Assembly: GCA_937967805.1 (NCBI GenBank)
Contig: CALBTC010000031.1
Coordinates: forward strand, 1-20,932
Source of the DNA: an uncultured Anaerolineaceae bacterium
GTDB taxonomy: Bacteria > Chloroflexota > Anaerolineae > Promineifilales > Promineifilaceae
Length of the DNA stretch: 20,932 bases
Reading direction: 5' to 3'
Below, piece after piece: positions 15,701-20,932 of this stretch; the stretch's first letter is position 1, and each line of letters begins with the position of its first letter. The notes below the pieces were generated by a model that was given only the letters and a program-made list of their open reading frames with translations, was not told where the DNA came from and made no database searches. Both the position numbers and the translations under genes were made by a program.

Positions 15701-16525
15701 GAAAAGGTGGAGCTGGCGACGATCATCGGCACCATTCAGTCAATGGCCACGCACTTTCCCGGCTTACGGCCGCAGTGGCAGCAAAACAGCATCGAAGAGC
15801 GGCTGCTAGGCGTTGATTTGAACGGCCAGATGGACAGTCCGGCGGCGCAGGACCCGGAAATCCAGAGTAAGTTGCAGCAGGTGGCTGTGGAAACCAATAA
15901 GCAGTACGCCGCCACGCTAGGGATCAACCAATCTGCTTCGGTGACCTGCGTCAAGCCGTCGGGTAACTCCTCGCAGTTGGTGAACTCTTCCTCCGGGCTG
16001 CACGCGCGCTGGGCACCGTACTACATTCGCAATGTGCGCGTGGGTTCGCACAGCCCGGTCTTTAAGGTGCTGCAAGATGCCGGGGTGCCTATGGACCCAG
16101 AAAACGGCCAGACCCGTGACAATGCCAAAACCTGGGTGGCTCACTTCCCGGTGAAGGCGCCGGAAGGAGCTATTACCCGCAACGACCGCTCGGCGTTGGA
16201 GCAGTGTGAATTCTGGCTGCAAAACAAGGTGCACTACACGGAGCACAATCCCAGCGTCACCATTACCTACCAGGACAATGAGGTATTGGACATCATCGGC
16301 TGGATTTGGGAGCACCAGGACAAGATTGGCGGCATGGCCTTCCTGCCCGCCTTCGACGCCCAGTACGACCAGATGCCCTACATCGAAATCACGCAGGAAG
16401 AGTACGAGCAGCTGGCCGACAAATTCCCGGACATCGACTTCTCCAAGATTTACCGCTACGAGGAAGAAGATTTGACCACGGCGGCACAAGAGCTGGCCTG
16501 CATGGCCGGAAACTGCGACATTTAA
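12764..16525 (+). CDS. nrdJ: Adenosylcobalamin-dependent (class II) ribonucleotide reductase, intein-containing precursor
   Basis: Reduces ribonucleotides to deoxyribonucleotides using an adenosylcobalamin-derived radical. The precursor is 1253 aa; removing the intein (residues 473-950) leaves 775 aa. The N-terminus is a low-complexity Gln/Lys/Asn-rich stretch. An ATP-cone starts near residue 44 (VKRDGRIVPFN), an allosteric domain also found in NrdR. The barrel has IYNCSY with redox Cys239, the active-site block GTNP-CGEIYLRP with the radical Cys at 951 (473 after splicing) and its Glu, FCNLT with the second redox Cys962, and VKPSGNSSQLVNSSSGLH. The C-terminus CMAGNCDI has the CxxxxC pair (1246, 1251) that passes electrons from thioredoxin. 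The MRLLAMAGPAA and MSGCGVGFSVERQYV blocks resemble the single-chain Lactobacillus-type reductase. The start has AAGGAG at 12747-12752. Likely controlled by the upstream NrdR and the hairpin leader. Confidence 0.93.
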   Translation: MAEQQNKQEKVLTKTNGSNGKNKNGKSTHLDDSSIYFKVAIPQSIVKRDGRIVPFNMELIENALARCFASLDVEPKTPVHDITHQVVNVVAAKYDLPTVEGVQDIVEMVLQAAGEYEAAKHYILYRAEHAKMRTKRPVPPEVREAFAESDPYFPTQLQKFQFYDKYSRFNYDLGRRETWVETVNRATEYLKELSEYRLPAETYERIRQGILNMKVMPSMRLLAMAGPAARRNNIAIYNCSYMPVDSIDSFVEALIISMSGCGVGFSVERQYVEQFPRIARQSGSPAATHVVGDSSEGWAEAVRIGLTTWFKGEDVKFDYSEVRPIGSPLRVKGGRASGPEPLRQMLDFARARILSRQGGFLRPLDAHDIMCAVGDAAVSGGVRRTAMISLFDYDDLEMRHCKDGDFWRTNSQRWNANNSAVWPSRELSQAEITRFVLDMVESERGEPGIFNRKAAIENKPARRKAAEFGTNPCVTGDTLVAVADGRGHVPIAQLAAEGKDIPVFCLDDRGKIAVRWLRHPRLTGQQKEIYKITLDDGSTIKVTGNHKFRLKSGEYVAAENLQAGDSLHVMTRYKASIKDIFESANSISQDYVWVNNGRRQNQAEHRLIAAFHHNTSIPRGHVVHHKDFNASNNAPDNLEILSKVAHDALHGEQMRGENNPMVRAATEWTDEQWDIYRQNLSEAVSGKANGRYSGFTHEQLKQHALRLTEQLGRRFSTQDWQQYAQENGLPQTFSAWRQAHLGGVIGLAKWAAFQLDYDHIDADPRVVQSYQRYSEMGYDCEIVEGQLYFQKQCEVCGHSFLASSKHREAGLCSHSCASKQQWERHRATMISGIHEAHAERKAGIQQEQLEVYTDLKFELERVPLKKEWAAACKEQAVSAEIARTSSPFRTYADLQEAAAMYNHRVVSIEFAGYEDVYNGTVDEFHNFFVGGWQSKTRNGKDKWSYINNLQCGEIYLRPYEFCNLTSAIARADDTYETLKEKVELATIIGTIQSMATHFPGLRPQWQQNSIEERLLGVDLNGQMDSPAAQDPEIQSKLQQVAVETNKQYAATLGINQSASVTCVKPSGNSSQLVNSSSGLHARWAPYYIRNVRVGSHSPVFKVLQDAGVPMDPENGQTRDNAKTWVAHFPVKAPEGAITRNDRSALEQCEFWLQNKVHYTEHNPSVTITYQDNEVLDIIGWIWEHQDKIGGMAFLPAFDAQYDQMPYIEITQEEYEQLADKFPDIDFSKIYRYEEEDLTTAAQELACMAGNCDI
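14180..15613 (+). mobile_element. Intein with HNH homing endonuclease inside the RNR gene
   Basis: A 478-residue in-frame insert (precursor residues 473-950) splits GTNP from CGEIYL, exactly at the RNR active-site cysteine. Block A is CVTGDTLVAVADG with Cys473 as first nucleophile. Block B is GSTIKVTGNHKF with Thr543 and His546. Block F is YEDVYNGTVDEFHNFFVGG. The end is INNLQ followed by Cys951 as the +1 nucleophile, so the last intein residue is Gln and the penultimate Leu, not the common His-Asn. In the middle lies an HNH endonuclease (GHVVHHKDFNASNNAPDNLE, residues 620-639, then His646 and His650), a GENNPM motif like NUMOD3 modules, and a zinc-ribbon-like Cys set (793, 796, 812, 816). 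The endonuclease appears intact, so the element could home. The DNA is more AT-rich than the flanking gene. Confidence 0.9.
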
Positions 16526-16533
16526 ACAGTTGA

Positions 16534-16589
16534 AACCTCCCGCAGGCTCCGTCCAGAGCAAAGCTGTTGGACAAAACCTGCGGGAGGTT
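16534..16589. repeat. Hairpin repeat, AACCTCCCGCAGG family, copy 2
   Basis: AACCTCCCGCAGG (16534-16546) pairs perfectly with CCTGCGGGAGGTT (16577-16589). GTCCA (16551-16555) and TGGAC (16568-16572) extend the fold within the loop. The arms match the element at 3711-3766, but the loop differs. It lies in the convergent gap between the RNR gene and the minus-strand FmdE-like gene; a T-run at about 16609-16615 follows some 20 bp later, so it may help end both transcripts. Confidence 0.85.
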
Positions 16590-16623
16590 GGTGCAAACGA
16601 ACTGATATTTTTTTAGAAGATGA

Positions 16624-17265
16624 CTAAACTTTTGCAAATAAATCTTCAGCGGCTGGTGCAAACACCGATTGGGCCAACGGCCGATAATACCGCTCCCCGG
16701 CGCAAGCTTTGCACCACGGTTCATTCCCCACCATCACTTCCCGTTCATTGATGATTTCTTCACCGCACTGGGCGCACGCTACCCGCACGCCCGGCCGGCT
16801 GATAAGCTGTTCAACAGAGATTTCCAGCGCGACAGGCTGTATGTTCAGCAGTTCCTCGTCCGTCATGCGCCGGTAGCCCAGCAGATAGGCTTCCCATCTA
16901 TTTTTTGCATCAGGAGCGGCATATTTGGCCAGTTCACGGGCAGCAGAATTGGCGGTGATGCGCACGGCCGTACCGCTGCGGGTGTCAATAAACGTCGCCG
17001 CCATTTTGCCAAAATCGATGACGCGCAGGGTGCGCCGCCCTACCCAGCAGCCGGTGGCAACCGCAATGCCATCAGCGCCACAGCCATCTGTTTCCACAAT
17101 GGTGAGCAAGCGCTTGTTGGTTTGCGGCAGCGCCAGCCCTAACCAACGGCCGGCGGCCATCCCCATGCGCACGCCCAGCACCTGGCGCGGGCACAGATGT
17201 TTGTGCAGGTCGGCCGAGATTTGCAGTAATTCGTCGAAGGTTGGCGTGGTCATTTGTTGCGTCAT
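16624..17265 (-). CDS. FmdE-family zinc protein
   Basis: 213 aa. The first about 140 residues match the FmdE domain (named after formylmethanofuran dehydrogenase subunit E): SADLHKHLCPRQVLGVRMG (residues about 17-35), ETDGCGADGIAVATGCWVGRRTL and DFGKMAATFID carry the conserved His, Cys and Gly pattern. The C-terminus is a four-Cys zinc ribbon (CAQCGEEI ... PWCKACAG). FmdE-domain proteins accompany Mo/W pterin enzymes in many genomes, but the biochemical role of stand-alone members is not settled. Here it is downstream of and co-oriented with the Mo-enzyme genes dmsABC, with a 180-bp structured gap. A second ATG four codons in (17253) is an equally possible start; neither has a clear ribosome binding site. 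It is not evidence for methanogenesis. Confidence 0.8.
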   Translation of the reverse strand: MTQQMTTPTFDELLQISADLHKHLCPRQVLGVRMGMAAGRWLGLALPQTNKRLLTIVETDGCGADGIAVATGCWVGRRTLRVIDFGKMAATFIDTRSGTAVRITANSAARELAKYAAPDAKNRWEAYLLGYRRMTDEELLNIQPVALEISVEQLISRPGVRVACAQCGEEIINEREVMVGNEPWCKACAGERYYRPLAQSVFAPAAEDLFAKV

Positions 17266-17287
17266 GTTTTTTAATTCGAATGTTCGC

Positions 17288-17437
17288 GTAGGGGCGGGAC
17301 AGGCGGGGCATCAGCCAGGCAAAACGGTTGGCCTTCTTTCCGCCTGTCTCGCCCAATTTCCATCCGTTGAGGGCGAGATGGCGCGGAGACGAGGTGTTTT
17401 GTTTCGACAAGGTCAACCCGCGCCATCCCGCCCCTAC
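17288..17437. repeat. Large branched inverted-repeat element between dmsC-like and fmdE-like genes
   Basis: Outer arms GTAGGGGCGGGA (17288-17299) and TCCCGCCCCTAC (17426-17437) are perfectly complementary. Inside, GACAGGCGG (17298-17306) pairs with CCGCCTGTC (17340-17348), TCTCGCCC (17347-17354) with GGGCGAGA (17371-17378), and GATGGCGCGG (17377-17386) with CCGCGCCATC (17418-17427). Neighbouring helices share one or two bases at their ends, so not all close fully at once, but together they suggest a multi-branched fold of about 150 nt. It resembles a small non-autonomous repeat or a structured RNA; no coding capacity is evident. Confidence 0.75.
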
Positions 17438-17445
17438 AATTTTTG

Positions 17446-18252
17446 CTAATAAATGCCGCCCAGGTTGGCCGCACTGGAGACAACCAGCGTGAAGAAGATA
17501 ATGCGCCCGGCAAATTCACCGATGAGCAGCAGCACCGGCAGCCAGGTAGGAATGCGCTTCTGCCAGGCGAGGATGCCCAACGGCAGCAGCAACCCGACAA
17601 TGATGTGCAGCCAGTGCAGCGGCGATGCCAGAAAACCTTCAGCGGTCATTTGCATCACCTCACCGCCGGAGAGCCAGATGCTGGGCACCGTCAGGTACAC
17701 CACAAGGGCAACGCTGAGGCTGATGGCCAGCAGAATCGTGAGCCATTGCTGTTTATCGCTGGGGACAAAGTAGGTGGCTACGGCCGTTCCCAGAATCAGC
17801 GTCGTCAGGCCAAAGAAGACCAGCGGCAGCAGGTTGTCGATCGCCGGCATGCTGGGCGGCGCATAGGTGAAGGCGTTGGCGATGAGGGCGAGGATGCCGA
17901 TAACGGCCGTTGCCCCTACCAACCATTTATTGACCCGATTTTTCATCAAGCCGTACAGCGTCACCACCACCAGCACGCCAAAGACGCCCACCATCAAAAT
18001 CTCACGGCTTAGCCAGGCCGAACCCACATTCGTCAGCATCCGTACCGCCCCCAGAGGATGGCCTAAGTGGAAAGACGAGGTAATGACGCCCAGCGCCAGC
18101 AGCGCCAGGACCACCATCCATTTTGTCCGCATCTTTTGCATGCTGGGACCGCCTTCAACCGCCCACTGCTGCACCGCAGAAACCAGCACCAGCCCGATGG
18201 CCAATTGCGTGAAAATAGTAAAGAAAACGAGCGGGAGTTCTTCGAAACCCAT
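17446..18252 (-). CDS. dmsC: DMSO reductase-type membrane anchor subunit (DmsC family)
   Basis: 268 aa, almost entirely hydrophobic with about eight membrane helices. It anchors the catalytic and Fe-S subunits and exchanges electrons with the quinone pool. Diagnostic features of DmsC are the N-terminal ELPLVFFTIFTQLAIG helix, the SSFHLGHPLGAVRML block after TM2 and SAWLSREI before TM3; the HLGHP histidine region is the likely quinol site. E. coli DmsC is of similar length (about 287 aa). The ATG overlaps the dmsB stop by one base (TAATG) and has AGGAGG just upstream within dmsB, so the pair is translationally coupled. The gene symbol denotes family; the substrate of the complex is not known. 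Confidence 0.88.
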   Translation of the reverse strand: MGFEELPLVFFTIFTQLAIGLVLVSAVQQWAVEGGPSMQKMRTKWMVVLALLALGVITSSFHLGHPLGAVRMLTNVGSAWLSREILMVGVFGVLVVVTLYGLMKNRVNKWLVGATAVIGILALIANAFTYAPPSMPAIDNLLPLVFFGLTTLILGTAVATYFVPSDKQQWLTILLAISLSVALVVYLTVPSIWLSGGEVMQMTAEGFLASPLHWLHIIVGLLLPLGILAWQKRIPTWLPVLLLIGEFAGRIIFFTLVVSSAANLGGIY

Positions 18253-18815
18253 TAGATTTTCCTCCTTACAACCTTCGGTTGCTTAGGCAGCTTAAAACGA
18301 ATGGAAGGGTTGATTTCCGGCCTGACCGGGAATCCCGGTGGGTATTGCAACGCCTCCGGATCGTCATAGGTGGCCAAATCAATCATTTGCAGCGCACCCG
18401 TCGGGCAAGATTGCACACAGGCCGGCAGCAGCCCTTCGTCAATGCGCTGGTAGCACATGCTGCACTTTTCGGCTTTGCGCGTATGTTCGTTGTAGCGCGG
18501 CGCCCCAAACGGACAGGAGCGCACGCAGTTGCCGCAGCCGATGCACGCGTCGGTATCGTGTACCACAATACCGTCATCCCGCTTGGAAAACGCCCCAACC
18601 GGGCAATCCTCCATACAGCACGGATTTTCACAATGGTTGCAGGCTAGTGAATAAAAGGCGCGTTCACGGTGTGGATAAAGCTCTTCAGACAGCGGGTAGA
18701 GCTGTCGCCACACCACGCCCACTTCCTGATGATATTGGTTTTTGCACGCCATCGCGCAGGTCGAACAACCGATGCACAGGTTTGCGTCAACTAAAAAACC
18801 TAGTTGCTTTGCCAT
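18252..18815 (-). CDS. dmsB: Four-cluster [4Fe-4S] electron-transfer subunit (DmsB family)
   Basis: 187 aa ferredoxin-like subunit that passes electrons between the membrane anchor and the molybdenum subunit. Four Cys groups are visible: CIGCSTCAMAC near residue 14, CNHCENPCCMEDCP near 59, CIGCGNCVRSCPFGAP near 91, and CSMC with CVQSCPTGAL near 119-140, enough for four cubane clusters as in DmsB, NrfC and PsrB. The C-terminal tail (about 150-187) is Pro/Lys-rich without Cys. There is no Tat or Sec signal, as expected for a subunit carried by its partner. The start is supported by AGGAGG in the 11-bp gap after dmsA. Polysulfide or nitrite reductase Fe-S subunits are alternatives; the DmsC-type neighbour favours DmsB. 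Confidence 0.9.
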   Translation of the reverse strand: MAKQLGFLVDANLCIGCSTCAMACKNQYHQEVGVVWRQLYPLSEELYPHRERAFYSLACNHCENPCCMEDCPVGAFSKRDDGIVVHDTDACIGCGNCVRSCPFGAPRYNEHTRKAEKCSMCYQRIDEGLLPACVQSCPTGALQMIDLATYDDPEALQYPPGFPVRPEINPSIRFKLPKQPKVVRRKI

Positions 18816-18826
18816 GATGGGCCTCC

Positions 18827-20932
18827 TTATACTTTCTCAATATCGGCAAACTGGTCGTGGAGAGCCACACCTGGCGAGCCGGTCTTGTACGCGCCCATGT
18901 CTGATGATGCATCATCGACCAGAATGTTCACGTTGTAATCATTTTTCTTGCCGTACCAGTTTTCATACATCAACATCGCGTCGGCAGGTACATTTTTGGT
19001 CAGCTTGACCTTGATCTGCATCTCGCCAACCTGATTAAAGACGCGCACTGTGTCGTAATCAGACAATCCCTTTTCCCGCGCCAGTTGCGGATTGATGTAC
19101 AAATACGGTTCGGGATTAATTTCACGCATCCAATCCACGTTTTGGAACTGGGAATGAATTGAATATTTGTCGTGCGGCGTCAGCAGCCGGTAAGGGGCAT
19201 ACGCCTCACGGCCGGGCAAGAATTTGGGAACATCAAAGTGGCCATGCTCAGCCGCCAGCTCCGATTTGAATTCGTATTTGGCCGACGGCGTGGAAAATGC
19301 GCCGTCGTTCCACGGTGTCAATCCGGCCCGGGCTTTGCGCGGCCCATCCTTTAAATCTTCCCAGGAGTTGATGCCAAACAGATCATAAATGCCCTGGTTG
19401 AACTCTTTTTCCATCCACTCTTTCGGGTTGATGTTTTCCGGAAAGGTGCAGGAGCCGGGCTGCTTGCGGTTCAAGACAGACGACAAAGCCGAGGCAATTT
19501 CAATGTCTGATTTGGCTTCAAACATGGGCTGAATCGCCTGCTCGTTGATGCCCAGCCAATAGTGCCAGTAGGAAACGTTCACCGTCCAATCCTCAAACAG
19601 GGTGGTGGTGGGCAGAACGATGTCGGCTAATTCGGCCGTTTGGGTAAAGAATTGATCGACCACAACGACCATTTCCAGCTTCTCGAACGCTTTCTCGATT
19701 TTGTTGCGGTCGAAATCCTGGCTGAGCACGTTCTTGTTAGCCGCCCACAACAGGCGGATGGGCGGATCGTTGGTGTCCAGAATGACCTGGCCGATTTTGT
19801 TGATGTTTACCGCGCGGTCTGAATAGCTGGCTTCCGTTGTTTCGGCCTCGCTGGCAAACTCACCCATCGGCCCGGTTTCACCAACAAAGCCCACGGAGCC
19901 TTCCGGCGGAGACTGCACCATCGCATGATAGTTGAAGCCCCAGGTGTACAGATGACCGTAGCGGGCGCCGCCGCCTACCTTGCCTACGTTACCCGTCATG
20001 GCGACCAACGCATCGATGGCGCGGACGTTGTTGCCGCCGTTGACGTGGCGCTGCATCCCGTACCCTATCCAGATGGTGGCCGGGTCGGCGGTGGCAAATT
20101 CGTGGGCAACGGCCGTAAACACCTCAACCGGTATGCCGCTCTCTTCTGCCGCCCATTCCAGCGTCACGTTTTCCTTGAGGTACGCTTCATATTCAGCAAA
20201 GCCGACGCTGTTGTTGTTGATCCAGTCACGGTCAACTAGATTATTGTCCAGCAGATAGCGGGCCATGCCCATGGCCAGGGCCCCATCACCGCTGGTTTTC
20301 ACTTCCCAGAATTCGTCGGCTTTTGCGGCCGTTTGCGTAAACACCGGATCGATCACCACCACCTTGGCGCCGCGGCGCTGGGCTTCGGTGATGAACTTCA
20401 TCGAGTGCACCGAGCAGTACGCCGGATTGGCGCCCCAGATGATGATATATTTGCTGTTGACCATATCTTCGGGATCGTTGCACCACATGTTGCCCATGTC
20501 GTAATTTTGGGCGTCGATGCCGGCAGGCCAGCACGGCGTGCCCACAAAGCGGGTGGTGTAGCCCAGCGAGGACATCATGCCCTCAACGCCGTAATGGGTG
20601 ATGCCGAAGTTGCCCGAATATTTGGTCAGGGCCATGGCCAGCAGCGAGCCGTCCAGCTCTTTGATCTCCAAAATTTTGTCGGCAATCGTGTTGAGGGCTT
20701 CATCCCAGGAGATGCGCTCCCAGTTGCCGGAGCCGCGCCCTACCTGGCGCATCGGATATTTAATGCGGTCGGGGCTGTAAACGCGGCGGGGGTAAGCGTA
20801 CCCTTTCACACACAGACCACCGTCGGTAAACGTGGATTCGGGTGCGCCTTCGATAAATTGCAAAACGCCATCCTTCACGTAGCTGACGATGCTGCACGTA
20901 TCGTAGCAGTTGCGCGGACAGGCGTTGCGGAA
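18827..20932 (-). CDS. dmsA: Molybdopterin-dependent oxidoreductase catalytic subunit (DMSO reductase family), N-terminus cut off
   Basis: Catalytic Mo-bis-MGD subunit. The frame is open to the window edge at 20932, so 701 residues are present and the true start, including any Tat signal, lies outside. At the N-terminal edge is a [4Fe-4S] motif: ACPRNCYDTCS followed by GGLCVKG, spacing C-x3-C-x3-C-x27-C (residues 5, 9, 13, 41 of the visible part). Next come the SWDEAL block, the MGD-binding region (IIIWGANPAY, VVVIDPVFTQTAAKAD), WIGYGMQRHVNGG, VVVDQFFTQTAELADIVLP, and the C-terminal Molydop-binding barrel (NPQLAREKGLSDYDTVRVFN). The Mo ligand cannot be assigned with confidence; the candidate region is TPCWPAGIDAQ. 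Followed by dmsB after 11 bp. The substrate could be DMSO, TMAO, a sulfur or other compound; dmsA is a family label only. Confidence 0.88.
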   Translation of the reverse strand, partial: FRNACPRNCYDTCSIVSYVKDGVLQFIEGAPESTFTDGGLCVKGYAYPRRVYSPDRIKYPMRQVGRGSGNWERISWDEALNTIADKILEIKELDGSLLAMALTKYSGNFGITHYGVEGMMSSLGYTTRFVGTPCWPAGIDAQNYDMGNMWCNDPEDMVNSKYIIIWGANPAYCSVHSMKFITEAQRRGAKVVVIDPVFTQTAAKADEFWEVKTSGDGALAMGMARYLLDNNLVDRDWINNNSVGFAEYEAYLKENVTLEWAAEESGIPVEVFTAVAHEFATADPATIWIGYGMQRHVNGGNNVRAIDALVAMTGNVGKVGGGARYGHLYTWGFNYHAMVQSPPEGSVGFVGETGPMGEFASEAETTEASYSDRAVNINKIGQVILDTNDPPIRLLWAANKNVLSQDFDRNKIEKAFEKLEMVVVVDQFFTQTAELADIVLPTTTLFEDWTVNVSYWHYWLGINEQAIQPMFEAKSDIEIASALSSVLNRKQPGSCTFPENINPKEWMEKEFNQGIYDLFGINSWEDLKDGPRKARAGLTPWNDGAFSTPSAKYEFKSELAAEHGHFDVPKFLPGREAYAPYRLLTPHDKYSIHSQFQNVDWMREINPEPYLYINPQLAREKGLSDYDTVRVFNQVGEMQIKVKLTKNVPADAMLMYENWYGKKNDYNVNILVDDASSDMGAYKTGSPGVALHDQFADIEKV

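Larger units (their letters stand above)
268..20116. repeat. Highly iterated palindrome ACGGCCGT, 26 scattered copies
   Basis: Exact octamers by hand count start at 268, 701, 1180, 2270, 2554, 3517, 4961, 5179, 6084, 7091, 7225, 7449, 7877, 8609, 8867, 11607, 11856, 11930, 12525, 12909, 14550, 14829, 16964, 17780, 17903 and 20109. With an assumed GC near 57% about 0.5 would be expected by chance. Most are in genes, in several reading frames (read as TAV, NGR/DGR or RP). Others lie in the nrdR promoter region. None falls between 8875 and 11606, which covers ftsA and almost all of ftsZ. Near copies with the CGGCCGT core are also frequent. The flanks are often A before and T after. Confidence 0.85.

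Noticed and set aside
16624..17265. Evidence for methanogenesis or formylmethanofuran metabolism
   Set aside because: A single FmdE-domain protein occurs in many non-methanogens and no other C1 pathway gene is present.
1..20932. CRISPR array, rRNA, tRNA, phage or defence genes
   Set aside because: No regularly spaced repeat array, no RNA gene signatures and no phage or defence proteins were found on either strand; the repeats seen are hairpins and the scattered octamer.

Overview
The window is a bacterial chromosome segment dominated by a division and cell-wall (dcw) gene cluster on the + strand. In order it holds murD (5' end outside the window), ftsW, murG, a small CvpA-like membrane protein, murC, murB, ddl, ftsQ, ftsA and ftsZ. 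An intrinsic terminator closes the cluster at about 11.7 kb. Next come nrdR, with its own promoter, and a class II (adenosylcobalamin-dependent) ribonucleotide reductase gene interrupted by a large HNH-type intein. The last 4.3 kb is on the - strand and convergent with the rest. It encodes a DMSO-reductase-family Mo enzyme with its Fe-S subunit and membrane anchor (dmsABC-like, catalytic subunit cut by the window end), followed downstream by an FmdE-family zinc protein.

The organism is probably a member of the Chloroflexota (Anaerolineae-like). This is inference from the single-chain class II RNR, the unusual MurG in which the usual HEQN block reads LPDVEPG, the CvpA-like gene inside the dcw cluster, and the overall gene order. 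No rRNA or other phylogenetic marker is present. GC content looks moderately high, and the intein looks somewhat more AT-rich than its host gene.

Functionally, the first block makes lipid II (MurC, MurD, MurB, Ddl, MurG) and polymerises or positions it at the septum (FtsW, FtsQ, FtsA, FtsZ). NrdR is the dedicated RNR repressor and lies directly upstream of the RNR it probably controls. The Dms-like complex is a membrane-anchored respiratory reductase or oxidoreductase whose substrate cannot be read from the sequence.

Three patterns are not explained by the genes. (1) The palindrome ACGGCCGT occurs 26 times by my hand count, far above chance, in genes, gaps and the intein alike, resembling the HIP1 phenomenon of cyanobacteria. 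(2) Most gaps between genes hold a perfect or near-perfect inverted repeat, and two of these hairpin families recur within the window. (3) The leaders of nrdR and of the RNR gene each contain several inverted repeats, and in the RNR leader two pairings are mutually exclusive, so they are candidate cis-regulatory RNAs. The intein sits exactly at the RNR active-site cysteine and ends in Leu-Gln rather than the usual His-Asn.
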